This document shows positions 35,801-47,900 of a stretch of 64,000 nt of DNA, piece by piece. Origin of the DNA: Plantago major (Eukaryota; Streptophyta; Magnoliopsida; Lamiales; Plantaginaceae); assembly GCA_026545765.1 (NCBI GenBank), contig CM048842.1, positions 33,300,370 to 33,364,369 of the forward strand, given 5' to 3'. Every line of letters begins with the position of its first letter. Position 1 is the first letter of the stretch. A program made the position numbers and the translations under genes. The notes beneath the pieces were generated by a model. The model was not told the origin of the DNA and made no database searches. It saw only the letters and a program-made list of their open reading frames with translations.

Positions 35801-38800
35801 TAGCTTGTATAAAAGATCCAAGCTCTTTGATGCTAGAAAGTCTTCATCGATCTCCTCTAGAGATGCTCAATTGCGGCGTTTGGCTATGAAGAAGTATGGA
35901 AATGGGTATAAGAGAATGGAGGAATTCATTGCTTCAAGTCTAAGGAATATCATGAAAAATAATACATTTGAGTTTTTTGAGGCCAAGGTACTGTGCATGC
36001 CATTATGTTTGGTTATTTACCTTTTCATTCTCTTTGGTGATTGTTTTTGTACCCTTCTTTGAGATGGCCTGGAAGCTAACCAATCTCATTCAAATTTTTT
36101 CTGTCACCCACAGGTTGCTGACATTGAGGAGAGAATGAAAAATGGGTATTATGCAAGCTGTGGCTTGAACTCTGTGAAAGAAGACATCAAGCGTATGTGC
36201 AATGAGTAAGTCTTGTTTCTTATTTCCAGTTCCCCAACTTGATGGTAGTGACAATGGATTAGTGAAACAGTTTTCGCTGCGGTTGCAGCAGTTTATTGAT
36301 TTTTTATTCCTTTCGATGCCTTCGAGCCCATAAATGCATTTTGACTTTTTATATGTTACTCCTACCATTCAAGTATAGTGAGTGAGGGATTGGAGAAGGA
36401 TTTTGAAGGATAAAGATTCGAATATTTTGTGGAATCTCATTCCAGGCTGTGTTATTTGGTGCATTTGGATTGAGAGAAACAACAGATGTTTCAAAGATGT
36501 TTCTAACTCGGATAGGAATTTTCTCAACAGTTTTTTGGGGTTGTTACTTTGCAGCTTTAATGGAGCTGCAAGTAACCCTTTGCCTGATTGTAGTAGCTTA
36601 GTGTCCTTTATGTCTAAGTTGCTGAATACACATCCCTTGTATTTATCTCTCTAATAAAATTTCTTATTACCTTTCAAAAAAAAGTATAGTGAGTGATTTT
36701 TGGTACAGCAGTTAGTTGCTCTGCTGTTGAACTCACCTGCCGGCTGAGTTGCAGACTTGTAAACAGCCCCTCTGCCAAAAATCGGAGGGGGTGAGCTGCG
36801 TGCAATATGCCCACCTGACCACCGCTGAGTCAGGGAGCCCTTACTAGTAGATCTGATCTGATCTCTTACAAGAAAGTTGTGCTGCCTGTTTATTTTCACA
36901 GTTCATATTAATGGGAAAAGGCCTTTCTCAGTTTTTATTTTTTTTATTTGGAGTATATATTGCCAACTCTTCCCCATATTCTCTGGACCATCGCAAGTTG
37001 ACAGGAAGAGAAATGTGTTTCTATTTGTTTTGAGGCTATGCAGCCTTCTTCTTAACTGCCTTTTATGCCCTTTTCTAATGGACTTTGGCCAGTCATTGAC
37101 TTCTATCTTTGTTTCATCAGAACTAAAACCAGGGGTGATGCTAGGGACTTGGAACACATTACCAAATTATTTAATAGACTATATAAAAATCTCGAAAAGA
37201 GTTCGAAACTGGCTTATGGGAAGGATGAGATGATGAAATCGTGGAAAGACTTCATCCCTCCAGGGTTTTTGTCTGCTCCCTCAAAGTATAAAAAGAACCT
37301 GACTAAATTATCCAAAAAGAAGCAGTCTTATAGGAGTAACGGCTCTTCATCTGCCAATGGATATGCTGATTCTGGGGATTATGCATCTGATCGGGAAACC
37401 CGAAGACGACAGTCTAAACTAAACAAAAAATCTTTTGATTCTGGAAGTGACACATCAGATGACTTTGACAAATCTTCTCCTGGAAGTGAGACAGACAGGG
37501 AGAGTACAGCTTCTGAGACAGAAAGTGATGTGGAGTTACAGTCAGCTACTGCAACACGGGAGTCAAGGAGGGAAACAAACTTCACACCTGATTATGGGTT
37601 TGATTCCTGGGCTGATGATCGAGAGTGGGGTGCTCGCATGACAAAAGCCAGTCTTGTACCTCCTGTTACCAGGAAGTATGAAGTCATTGATCACTATGTC
37701 ATAGTTGCAGATGAGGAGGAAGTGAAAAGAAAGATGCAAGTGTCTTTACCTGAGGACTACGATGAGAAGTTCACCTCTCAAAGAAATGGCACTGAGGAGT
37801 CCGACATGGAAATCCCTGAAGTAAAGGATTACAAACCCAGGAAATCGCTAGGAGAGGAGGTGATTGAGCAAGAAGTGTACGGCATCGATCCATACACTCA
37901 TAATCTCCTTCTGGATTCCATGCCAGATGAATCAGATTGGTCACTTGTTGATAAGCATTTGTTCATTGAAGATGTACTGCTTCGTTCTCTCAACAAGCAA
38001 GTAAGGAACTTCACCGGTTCTGGTAACACTCCGATGGTGTACCCTTTGAAGCCTGTATTTGAAGAATTAGTGGAATCGGCAAGGGAGAACTATGACAAAA
38101 GGACGATGCGTCTTTGCCAGTTCATTATAAAGGCAATTGATAGTCGCCCTGAGGACAAGTATGTTGCCTACAGAAAGGTTAGCTGCATTATTGTACTATC
38201 ATGCTACTAAATATGTTGTTTATACCACCTTTACCAGATCATTTTTAGTTTATGCCCTCTGACCACCTTCTCCTACCAGGGGCTTGGAGTTCTTTGCAAT
38301 AAACAAGGTGGCTTTAGCGAAGATGATTTTGTTGTTGAATTTTTGGGGGAGGTAAGTGTACTCTTGTAATCAACTCTGAAAACAAATCCAGATATTATAT
38401 CATCTTGCCTTCTTCTATCAATTTGTTTCAACACATATTGTATGGAGAGATTGGTACAGTAGTTAATTTTGTCGTCATATTGTGGCATAAAAAATGAAGG
38501 CCTATGTCCTGAGAACAGGTTTTTCTATGTTAATTTGCGATAATATGTATTTGCACCTATGTGTATTCCCACCCCCCCCCCCCCGCGCCCGTAATATAGG
38601 GTCTGTAGGTTAATAGAAAGTGTTTGTAAAACTGTTTTGAAGGAGCATGTGAATATGTAATGTTTGTAAGGTACTCTTCGTATCTGACCTCTTTTGGTGT
38701 GACCTGCATAGGTTTATCCGACTTGGAAATGGTATGAGAAACAAGACGGTATCCGTGCTTTACAAAAGAATAAGGATGAACCAGCACCAGAGTTCTACAA

Positions 38801-41800
38801 CATATATCTTGAGAGACCAAAGGTACAATCCTAATTTGGTTATTATTTCTAAATAATAAATATCATACATGTTTCAAGGCATATTTTGTTGGTGTCTGTT
38901 TGTACTCCACCATTGTGCAGTCGATTGATATAATAGGTCTCTAACTGTTCTTTATGTGACAACTTGTCCAATAAATTATAACACAATGAAAGGTCCTGGA
39001 CTCGGACTGGTGTGTGTATATATATATAGCTACTGTATGGATAGGAAACATGCCCAATGAATACTGTCGTGAATCTGAGTCGGACTTGTAATTAGATATG
39101 ATAATAGTATTTCAGCAAATGAGAGGAGAAAGCAAAAAAGTACCAGATGAATCTCCTCTTACATGTATAGCCACTGGAGTTGATTGCACTACATTCATTT
39201 GAAAATCTACTATTGTACTTAGATTACTGATCGAATACTAAAAAGGATTTACCGAATTCAATGTCTCAACGTGCATGCTAGAAAGAAAACCCACGAGTTG
39301 CGTGGATTAGGTCAAGATTCTCTAGGTTAAACGAAAGTAATCTGCAAACGTAAAGAGTATTTACATTATAGCTGAAGTACCAAAGACCCCAAAAAACTAA
39401 TATAGCAAGTTATTGAACCGTAAGTGTTTCATGTTCAAGTTTTATTCTTAAAATCATGTTTAATCTACATGCATTTATTTTCTTTTCAGTTAATCCTCAT
39501 GAAATGTAGCTAATTCTAATCATTCAATGCAGGGTGATGCTGATGGATATGATTTAGTTGTTGTTGATGCAATGCACAAGGCAAATTATGCAAGTCGGAT
39601 TTGTCACTCATGTAAACCTAATTGTGAAGCAAAGTACGTACCTGATAGTTCTGTTCTATTTATTACCCGTTATATAGGGACCAATGGCTTTGTTTGTCTT
39701 GGTTTATTTCTGAAGATTGCAGTATGTAAACCTGTCAGAAAATGTGTATTCTCTGTGGCATAAAACAACTATATGTTTCAGGTGTACTCTGAGAACTCAA
39801 TGCCTGCAAGTTAAATTGGTATAGAAATGTAAAGTGATCTCCTCTTTGCATCTTCTATAGGGAACAAATATGGCCATTATTTGTTTTCTGCATATTAATG
39901 TATTTAATGCATCATTAAAAAAGATGTAAATAGAGGGACTTTTGGATGCAAATGGGAGTCAATCTAACTCTAATGTGTAGTGCTCTCACTTTTCTGTTAT
40001 TGGGTATTTGGGTGTTTCTGTGCTCATTCTAAGATACTTTGCCTTGATTCTGCATATTAAAAATGGGTGGTAAATCTTCCTCACATATTGTTAGCTTTAG
40101 ATGATTTAGGGGAATGGTGCAGATCTATGATCTGAAGCTCTTAGTTTGCAGATTGCAACACTCGTGATGATTTGGCATAAATGGCTCAGCCATTGGAATA
40201 TATTCATTCTCACAGTAATGTAACTCATTCGCCCATTGTTATGATGACAGGGTCACTGCTGTTGATGGTCAATACCAGATTGGAATATATTCTGTAAGGC
40301 CAATTGCCTATGGTGAAGAGATCACGTTTGACTACAATTCTGTTACAGAGGTCAGCTGGATATGAAGCCTCTATCTCTTATGAGCAGCGACTTTATTTCT
40401 TAAGTTTATTCTAATGATGATCGTTTCCTGCAGAGCAAGGAGGAGTACGAGGCTTCTGTTTGTTTATGTGGCAACCAGGTTTGCCGTGGTAGTTATCTGA
40501 ACCTGACAGGTGAAGGGGCTTACCAAAAGGTAGATACTAAGTTGTATTTCATGAGTTTGATGGTCACATTCTTAAACACATTGAAGTTATACTTGGAGAT
40601 GGCTGTTGAGTTGTTAACTTGTGATTTATCCTGCCGTCTTATTTCCCATAATGGGTTTCTTCGGATTTTACAATATGATCAAGTCCAACATCTAAATGGT
40701 TCGGGTTTCAGGTACTAAAACAACATCACGGGTTACTTGACCGTCACCGTATGTTGCTTGAGGCATGTGAACTAAATTCAGTATCTGAAGAGGATTACAT
40801 TGACCTGGGAAAAGCTGGGCTTGGCAGTTGTTTGCTTGGTGGTTTACCCGATTGGCTAATTGCCTATTCAGCTCGTTTGGTATGCAAATTCTCTATTTAG
40901 TTTATTGATACTGTGGAGGCATCAGCGCATTTTCTGATGTATGGTTTTGCAATGCCAGGTGAGATTTATCAATTTTGAGAGAACAGAGCTACCTAATGAG
41001 ATCTTTAGGCATAATGTGGAGGAGAAAAAGAAATACTTGGCTGAAATACAACTGGATGTTGAAAAAAGTGATGCCGAAATTCAGGTATATGGTCCATACT
41101 TTATAATCTGTCTCTACATGAGTAGAGTTGTTTATGCTGATTTTATTAGCGTTTCTTTATGGAGATATTGCTCACACCACCATATTATGACCAAGTTTTG
41201 CTGGGAGAACCACTCTCAAAACTCCATTAGTAAACCTATAAATTAATAAATTAGCAACCTATTTTTTAAACACGATGAATGTTGTTGGTACCAACTGTTG
41301 GTGCCACGATGATTCTATTTACCATAAAAATATTGGTACTAACTGTTTGAGCCACGGTGATTCTATTTACGGTGTATATGCGGTACCAATTGTTAGTGCA
41401 ATGATGGTTCAATTGGAGATCGTTTCCGTGAAACTCGACGTCGTCGAGATCACCACTTGAAGCTTATCGGCTATAGGGTTTCTATTGAGGATAAAATAAT
41501 GACGACATTAATTTTTTGTATTTTCCACCTTTTGAAAAGGTAAATGGTCAAAAACTAATTTTCCTACATTTAAGGAAACCTTCTAATTAACAGGTATTTT
41601 ACTTGTCTAGCGTTAAAAGGTAGAAAAGAGATATGACAGTAAGAGCTAATTTTTATTATAATGCTTTAAACAATATCGGGCGGGGAATTATATAGTCCGA
41701 TATTATGTCTCTTGGAGAATTTTACCCTTTCTTTAACTGCTACAGGCAGAGGGTGTATACAACCAGAGGCTTCAGAATTTGGCCCTCACCATTGACAAGG

Positions 41801-43208
41801 TATCTCCTTAAATCCCCAAAGCACCTTGAGGGTTTATGATTGAATATATTAGATAACAAGAGATTCCTCGAACCATGAACTATCGTTTTCTGCCTTAAAC
41901 GTGCAGGTTAGGTATGTTATGAGATGTGTTTTCGGTGACCCAAAGAGTGCCCCACCACCATTGGAGAGACTAAGTCCAGAGGCAGCAGTTTCTTATCTCT
42001 GGAAGGGTGAGGGATCATTCGTGGATGAGCTCATCCAGTGTATGGGTCCTCACATGGACGATGTTATGTTGAGGGACCTCAAAGCCAAGATTCATGCACA
42101 TGACCCATCTGCTTCTGATGACGTAGAGATGGGTCTTAAAAAATCCTTGTTATGGTAATAATTATCATCGAGCTCAAATGTGGTTCTGCAGTGAATATAA
42201 TTCATGTTGTTGCCCCTGCCCCCCTTTTGATTTAGTTTCATTCCAGGAGACATTCACACACATGCTGTGCCTTCTCAATAACACACTCACACTAAAACAT
42301 GGTTTTGGCACTTACAAACCGACTTTTCTCCGTAACAAATGTTAATTTCATTTCTTGTTGTCAATGCATAAGCATTTTTTGGCTGAAAAGCTTTCTTTCA
42401 TGCATAACTTTCTGTTGTGGTTCTAGGCTGCGAGATGAGGTGCGAAACCTTCCTTGTACATATAAGGTTCGACATGACGCAGCTGCTGACTTGATCCACA
42501 TACATGCTTACACAAAATCATTTATCCGGATGAGGGTATGTTAATGTTCTGTTCTGAATTTAAAGTGTAGAAATTCATAATGTCTAGATCTCCTGGACTC
42601 AATTTATACATCCTGCAGGAATACAAAAGAGTAACTTCTCCGCCTGTATACATAACTCCACTTGACCTCGGCCCAAAATATGCGGATAAGTTGGGTCCAG
42701 GTGTTCATGAATATTGCAAGACGTATGGTGAAACATATTGCTTAGGACAATTGATGTTTTGGTATAATCAAAGTGCTGAACCAGATGCCATCCTGGAAAA
42801 AGCAAGCAGGGGTTGCTTGTCATTACCTGATGTCGGATCCTTTTATGCCAAAGTCCAGCAGCCCTCACGTCAACGTGTTTATGGTCGACGTACAGTGAAA
42901 TTTATGCTTTCTCGAATGGTGAGCTTCACTACTTGTTATCTTTCTTGTTTGATGTTTGCATTTTGGACGATGCTTTCATTTTGGCATTATTAGGAAATTT
43001 ATTATAATTATTATAACATGTTTGTTTCCAGGAGAAGCAACCCCAGAGACCTTGGCCAAAGGACCAGATATGGTCCTTCAAGAGCTCTCTCAGAGTTGTT
43101 GGCAGCCCAATGTTGGATGCAGTTTTACACGACAGTTCGGTTGATAAAGAGATGGTACACTGGCTGAAGCATAGACATAGTGTATACCAGGCGACATGGG
43201 ATAAATGA
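29829..43208 (+). CDS. ATXR3: Histone-lysine N-methyltransferase ATXR3 (SDG2), H3K4 trimethylation
   Basis: This is the main plant H3K4 trimethyltransferase, acting in the nucleus. Exons: 29829-32037, 32250-32306, 33227-34363, 34970-35334, 35475-35987, 36114-36205, 37121-38177, 38280-38351, 38712-38822, 39533-39633, 40251-40350, 40434-40529, 40712-40879, 40959-41084, 41746-41799, 41907-42154, 42427-42535, 42619-42918, 43032-43208. They sum to 7092 nt; phases agree and all introns are GT-AG. The 2363 residues compare with about 2335 in Arabidopsis. The N-terminus MGDGGVAC matches the family start. Order: EKGEFVP and GWK repeats (aa 80-240), RS-rich region (aa 370-480), GYF-like domain 1 (about 589-640), GYF-like 2 (about 995-1045), F-box-like/LRR-like stretch (about 1180-1250), acidic Ser-rich linker, SET (about 1811-1945, with RICHSCKPNC and GEEITFDYN), post-SET CLCGNQVCRG, and a long conserved C-terminus. 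It appears functional. Confidence 0.95.
31590..31755 (+). other. ATXR3: GYF-like domain 1 of ATXR3
   Basis: Encodes GKWYYLDQFGEERGPTKLCD followed by LRTLVDEGHLASDHFIKH and W. The W-Y-Y-x-D...GP pattern is that of GYF domains, which bind proline-rich peptides. It lies at the end of exon 1. Confidence 0.75.
32421..32702. mobile_element. Stowaway-like MITE in ATXR3 intron 2
   Basis: Left terminus CTCCCTCCTATTTTTTATTC and right terminus GTATAAAAAATGGGAGGGAG are inverted repeats, with a TA at each side (32419-32420 and 32703-32704). The inner ACATGTTTT/AAAACAT words also pair. It is about 280 bp and non-coding. Confidence 0.85.
33942..34095 (+). other. ATXR3: GYF-like domain 2 of ATXR3
   Basis: Encodes GDWYYLDGAGHERGPSSFAE followed by LQGMADQGVIQKHSSIFRK, in exon 3. 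It repeats the arrangement of the first GYF-like domain, including the W-Y-Y-L-D start and the G-P pair. Confidence 0.8.
34465..34776. mobile_element. Mutator-like MITE in ATXR3 intron 3, next to an older right end
   Basis: An element of about 245 bp begins GGGGAATTACATATAGG (34523) and ends GGGGTATATGTAATTTT (about 34767). The two ends are inverted over about 35 bp. It is flanked by an exact 9-bp repeat CCTTTTAGC (34514-34522 and 34768-34776), the duplication size of Mutator-type elements. Immediately left, 34465-34513 repeats the right-end sequence (TAATGTGTAAAGAGGCCATC...GGGGTATATGTAATTT), so a second partial copy abuts it. Confidence 0.75.
35143..35655 (+). other. ATXR3: F-box-like and leucine-rich stretch of ATXR3
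   Basis: The end of exon 4 encodes LLNGHVLARIFYFLRADLKS then LIYAASTCKHWKSVV, which has the spacing of an F-box. Exon 5 opens with IMLRGCTGISSGLLEELL and LSSVDIRGCAQLEDL, the pattern of cysteine-containing LRRs that follow F-boxes in FBXL proteins. Assignment is by eye and is not an accepted annotation I can cite. Confidence 0.5.
36386..36681 (+). mobile_element. Truncated LINE in ATXR3 intron 6
   Basis: Flanked by AAGTATAGTGAGTGA (36371-36385 and 36682-36696) and ending in an A run. The open stretch encodes NLIPGCVIWCIWIERNNRCF, typical of the very end of plant LINE ORF2. About 300 bp, in the same direction as the gene. Confidence 0.85.
36700..36850 (+). mobile_element. Au-SINE-like fragment in ATXR3 intron 6
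   Basis: Contains AAACAGCCCCTCTGCC, then GTGAGCTGCGTGCAATAT, GCCCACCTGACCACC and GGGAGCCCTTA, in the order found in the plant Au SINE (AAACAGCCTCT...GGCTGCGTACAATA...GGGAGC). The 5' part is diverged and no target repeat was found. Confidence 0.55.
38280..40529 (+). other. ATXR3: SET and post-SET exons of ATXR3
   Basis: Exons 8-12 encode GLGVLCNKQGGF, EVYPTWKW, the cofactor/substrate region NYASRICHSCKPNCEA, GEEITFDYNS and the post-SET zinc ligands CLCGNQVCRGSYLNLTG. All catalytic motifs expected in an active SET domain are present and uninterrupted. Confidence 0.9.
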
Positions 43209-43520
43209 AATTTTGCAGGCAATGTTAGGGAAGCTGCACCAAAAATTGATTTTTACATGACCCACTAGATAGTCTGTTTACATGGTCACCTTTTGTTAGA
43301 GCTTGGTCCAGTCCAGTCAAGTCAAGTAGTATAGGTAGGAGGAGCTGGTAAGCATCTGTGCTGCTTCTGTCAATTATTGTGTACAGTAACAGTTTTACAT
43401 TCTTTTAGGCTCACAATTTGTATCCATTTTTTGTAATAGTGCAATGTTGTTTTCTAGTCTACTTTATTTCAAAGCAGCTGAAGAAAAAGAAAAGTTTAGA
43501 TAGTTGTAGTACTTGTCTTT
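43209..43520 (+). other. ATXR3: ATXR3 3' untranslated region (probable)
   Basis: Non-coding, T-rich sequence following the TGA, with TTTTTTGTAATAG near 43430 as possible near-upstream elements. The poly(A) site cannot be fixed by eye. Confidence 0.4.
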
Positions 43521-44829
43521 ATTGTTCCTCGCTCATCCCAATTCAAACAGCTTCTATACTACTACATGAATGTTAAAACGCACTGACACCTACATGAATG
43601 TTAAAACGCAAGACACTTTTTTCACATATTGTAAATAATACCAATATTATAATAATAGTTCATTAACTATAAGAACTTATCAAATTAAGTTTCCTTGAAA
43701 TAATTTTATAATCTGAAAAAGAAATCGAAGAAAAACTATATAAAAATCGAAGATCCTTACCGGAGCTTTGGTAACCGGAACCTCCTCCATTTTTTCTTTT
43801 TAGATGTTCAAAGCCTCTAGTCGGAGCTCCTGCAGCTGGTTGTTCTGGCAAGCTTCACAGCTGTCGGTGTGGCAGTCTCCAGGCGCCTAACCCAAAAACG
43901 GTCCAAATAAAATTAATTTTTTATTTTGTTCATCAAATTTTAGTTCACAAAGTCTAGTTATCCAGAGACGGCATATATTTTCAATAAAACTATTCATGTT
44001 ACTAGTCAAAACGTCTATGTTGTTAATAAAACAAGTCTTGTTGTAATATGAAAAAATATTAATGTTGAGAACATAGGTGTTTTGATTAATAACATCGATA
44101 ATTTTATTGACAATATAGGTCCGTCTCTAGATAAATTATCTAGAGATCGTCTTTTAGTAAACTTACTCATTTTAGTTAAGTTTAACGTAGTAGAGTATCA
44201 TTAACAAATATAAGAATCAAACTAAAACAATACAATATTTGTGATGTTGCCATAACATGGTTCTTTTTTATATTTTATGGTGAACAAGTATATACATTAA
44301 TATATTTTGAAAGATTTGGGGTTGGAGGATTTTACGAGGAAAAAGAAAAAGAGGGACCATTTTTAGTATTTCTAAGAAATAAAGAACTTTTTACAATATG
44401 TTAAAACGTGTTTCGTTTAGTAAAATTTTTTATGTGTATAACATACAAACTAATATTACTTGTTCATAACTTCAGTTGAAAGTAGTGAAAGAAAAAGACT
44501 AGTTCAAATAACTTCGCCTCTTATGAGCTCGGATTTTGTGTGGGAATTTGCTTCTCATTAAATGTTTTTAGGGTTTAGTTTCGGTATGAGATGAGTTTTA
44601 CTAGCTGGAATTGGTATGGGACAGCATTGTTTCTGATGACTCATTTGGATATGATTAATGATGAGTCGAATACTTGAATTATTCTGGACAAACGATGAAA
44701 TTGTTCTAGGTATAAAAAAGATTTCGACAAGAATAATTAACAAACTTGGGATAGGATAATAGAAATCCTACTGACAACAAGTCAAGTTACATTTGCAGTC
44801 CACTTATTCAATTTCCTTTGAGTGAACAC
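43521..44829. other. AT-rich spacer between ATXR3 and the Coa3-like gene
   Basis: No gene supported. On the minus strand 43758-43860 reads as a leader-like sequence ending ATGGAGGAGGTTCCGG...GCTCCG then GTAAGG, so it could be a stray first exon, but nothing downstream continues it. Confidence 0.35.
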
Positions 44830-45039
44830 CTAAGCCTTTGGTGCAACAGCAGCTACTTCTGATTCATTCCTGTGCTTCTGCCCTTCAAATTTATCAATAG
44901 CTACCTGAAGTTCATCCGTGCTACCTACGGCTCTCATCGTGTAGAAATAAACCCCAAACACGAATGATGTCAAGCCTCCTGCAACAACAAAATTCTTCAC
45001 CTTCGGAGAAAGGTTCCCAAATCCTGAAATACCAGCCAT
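44830..45039 (-). CDS. Small single-pass membrane protein, probable Coa3-like cytochrome oxidase assembly factor
   Basis: 69 residues, starting MAGISGFGNLSPKVKNFVVA at 45039 and ending VAPKA. A hydrophobic segment (about residues 16-36, FVVAGGLTSFVFGVYFYTMR) is followed by an acidic, Lys-rich helix (DELQVAIDKFEGQKHRNE). Size, the GVYFYTMRAV pattern and the charged C-terminal helix resemble the short Coa3/CCDC56-like proteins annotated in plants, which sit in the mitochondrial inner membrane and aid COX1 maturation. The coding sequence is a single exon. Upstream, an acceptor TACAG at about 45075-45079 and a strong donor GTGAGT at 45891-45886 suggest a leader intron of about 817 bp. The gene is clearly real; the family name is less sure. 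Confidence 0.75.
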   Translation of the reverse strand: MAGISGFGNLSPKVKNFVVAGGLTSFVFGVYFYTMRAVGSTDELQVAIDKFEGQKHRNESEVAAVAPKA

Positions 45040-45074
45040 TTTTCAGTAAATAGCTTGAATCTGACGTCTGATGC

Positions 45075-45891
45075 CTGTATCAACACGAAAAGAGGCAATT
45101 ACTGTAATAGTTATATTTCTATGATAATACATTATGTTAATTGAAACTGTAACATTCAATGATAATTGGAGAAGAACCATAGAAGAAGCAAGCATGTCAA
45201 TCAAATAAAGGAAGCTATTCCAAGTGAAGTGACATGAAATAGAAGCAGATTTTCGTCCTACACAATTTTCTTGCACTCCAACAATTACTATGACCTTTCG
45301 CAAGGCTTATTAGTATACACTGATAACATTATTGGAAGATTTTGACAAAGCTAGATTATTTGTTACTTGTCAAAATACAAAACAAATCGAAATTACATGT
45401 TCAATTTAGTAATTGGCACGCATTAAGTAACAGATTAGATGTAAACAATCAGATTTATTCATCATTCTGTCTCTTTTAATCCAAAAGATCAAACTGTAAC
45501 TACATCATCATCTACAGTGACTAGCTAAGAGGGCAACTTGATTACTAGCATATATGCAGAAATTTAGAATCAAGTGCTATAACTAATCACACCACAAAAC
45601 TATTTCCAGATAGCCTGTTCTTAAACGGTAAACACAGTCGTGAGCTGAAATCACACAGATCAAACAGCTAAAGAAAGATCGGAACTTGTGAAATCCCCTT
45701 TAAATGGTCGGTCAAAATCACAATCAACAACCCAAAACACAAAAAAATCCCTAATTGCAGTAGATCGTGGACTACCTACTTATTATCCATCTTCTAAACC
45801 AGCTGGGATTTGAAATTTTGAAGCTTACAGAGACAACAGAACTGTAATCGAATTGATTTACAGAGAATGTAAAAGAAACATAATTACTCAC
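45075..45891 (-). other. Inferred 5' leader intron of the Coa3-like gene
   Basis: Bounded on the minus strand by GTGAGTAATT (donor) and GTTGATACAG (acceptor), AT-rich, without ORFs of note. Leader introns are common in plant housekeeping genes. An alternative first exon could be at about 46071-46140, where ACAG precedes GTGACC. Confidence 0.5.
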
Positions 45892-46185
45892 CACTCAATT
45901 TCACGTTAAACCAGCAAATAAGATGAGCATATTCATACTTAGTCTAATAAAAATGGTCTTTTCAATAAATAAGCCCAACACTGTCAACAATTGGCTTGGC
46001 GATATATAGCCCAACATCCCAACACTCATAAACCTAATCAAACTGCCGAAAAAAAAGGACGGTGAGGTCACCTGTTGGCCTGCGTCGCAGGGGTCGGCGA
46101 CGACATGGGGTTGAAGCAGAAACAATGAATCCTTTCTTTTTTGTAAAAAAAGGTACGTGGATTTGGTACTTTAGGGTTTAATTGT
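45892..46185 (-). promoter_or_regulatory. Promoter of the Coa3-like gene: telo-box and site II motifs
   Basis: On the minus strand, AAACCCTAAA (46180-46171) is a telo-box. Two TGGGCT motifs (about 46009 and 45972) match the TGGGCY site II element. Site II elements, often with a telo-box, are known from promoters of plant mitochondrial and ribosomal protein genes. CTATATATCG next to the first TGGGCT could serve as a TATA box. Confidence 0.45.
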
Positions 46186-47454
46186 TTCGGATATGGGTTA
46201 TCCGACCCGATTTAATTGATTTAAAAACAAAAAAAAAAAAAAAAAAAAAAGCAAAAGGTATATCATCTGAGCAATCTGTACCGACACGTACTAATACAGG
46301 GACGGCGACCTCCCTCACTAATCGGTGCTTTACAGATTAATGCCCATCTCTTCCCGGGTCTTTATTACCGGACACGAATGCATTTAACTTATTTAATGGG
46401 TTCGCGTAGGGTATATGTTTGATAGGGTGGAGTTCGGATCTGGACATATTGAGAACATTGAATTGTACACAAACCTTGTTACACAACTTCAACTCACATG
46501 TACACCATCAGTTCTCCTTCGAAAATCACTTGCCAATAAAAAATTCTAGTTAAAACTTCACTAAATTTGGTGAGAAAAGTTACCTGAGTAGGGATTTAAT
46601 CCAGCCAAGCCGAGCTGGATCAAATCTTAGGAAAACATGGTTTCATGGTCCATTTTTATCATCTAGGCTCGAGCTTGAGCTCGACTCAATAATTTTTCAA
46701 AGGGTACAAGTTCGATTCAAAATCTTTATTTGGTAACAAGCTCGGCTCGAATATGAGGCTATACAGTGTTTAAGATGACATACGAGAATAATACAGATTT
46801 TTTTTATAAAAAAAAAAAAGAATTAATATAATACGGATGAAATTGCAAACCAGTAAGTTCCTTTGGCCTGCTTGTGATGTTAAAATTTCATAGCAGGACT
46901 TTTCTATGACCAAGGTTTTTGTCTTAACTATTAGTTCCCCATTGACAGTACGGTATCTCTCATAATCAGCAAACTAGCATGTACAGCTGACACAGGCAGA
47001 AGACTAGGCATTTTGATACTCAAATTTAATGAGGTGTTTTGCATCTTGAAATTACAGACAGAAATGACTCATAATAGATAATTAGAAAATGAAGATACCA
47101 CTCATGTTAAGGTTTATAGTAACTACAATAATCTAGGAAGCACGGATACGTGAAATATCCTCAAGTCTCTGTTAAAATACGTTTCGGATACAGGAACGAT
47201 ATGTATTCCCTGCCCTGTTGCCTTTTTTCAGGAAAAAAAAAATCCGGGCCGGAAGCAGGAAGATGAGGTATTGATATGACAAGTTGTAAATTGGATACAA
47301 GTTCCTGCTTCCTATACAGCTAAATCTCTTATGCTATCGATATGAATAGTCTGAAGACTCCGGCAACAGTAGGACGGGAAATGTCTCATGTAAGGTGGAA
47401 GTAACTGGGAGATATACGATTAGATATACCTATCATTTGCTATTACTAGTTAGG
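46186..47454. other. Intergenic DNA, no gene seen
   Basis: Contains an A run of about 23 near 46228, and AT-rich unique-looking sequence. No ORF, repeat terminus or RNA gene recognised. Confidence 0.4.
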
Positions 47455-47589
47455 CTACTGCCAGCCTAAACCAAGAATTTGCCAAACATCAAAGATCAAA
47501 CCATTGATTTCTGGGGCTTCATACTCATTACCTAACTGAACTGGGATAGTTTCATTTTTTGTTGTCCATGGGATTCTTACAGTAGAAGT

Positions 47590-47900
47590 TCGTGTTCTTT
47601 TTTTGAAATTAAGGCGGTTCTTCCATTCAATAAAAGAGGAGGTACAAACATGGGTAATATAGCAACTCATGTGCAAAAGTAACTTATACAGCCTAATGTT
47701 TCATAGAACTCGACAAAAAAATATTACCCCAATAATCTTGATCTCTAGCCTGCTCTTCCAATCCCCATAACTTCAAAACCTTACCAATGTGATAATGCTT
47801 CAATTCTTCCATGAGTGCAACATGGTTTTTTTGAGAAAGACCCATCACAGAGATAACTTCTAAACTAGAAGATGAGGGACAAATCACTAGCATGTTTCTT
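47590..47900 (-). mobile_element. Possible 3' end of a LINE or SINE
   Basis: On the minus strand the sequence ends ATTGAATGGAAGAACCGCCT followed by TAATTTCAAAAAAAG, a tail typical of plant LINE/SINE 3' ends. Upstream there is an open stretch with KLWGLEEQARDQDYWGNIF. No target duplication was found. Confidence 0.35.

Noticed and set aside
38570..38584. C run in ATXR3 intron 8 as a functional site
   Set aside because: A simple homopolymer in an intron, away from splice sites; similar G runs occur at 15783 and 22982.
43663..43851. Minus-strand frame beginning MPEQPAAGAPTRGF as a gene
   Set aside because: A possible ATG and donor are present, but no further exon exists toward ATXR3, whose 3' end lies there.
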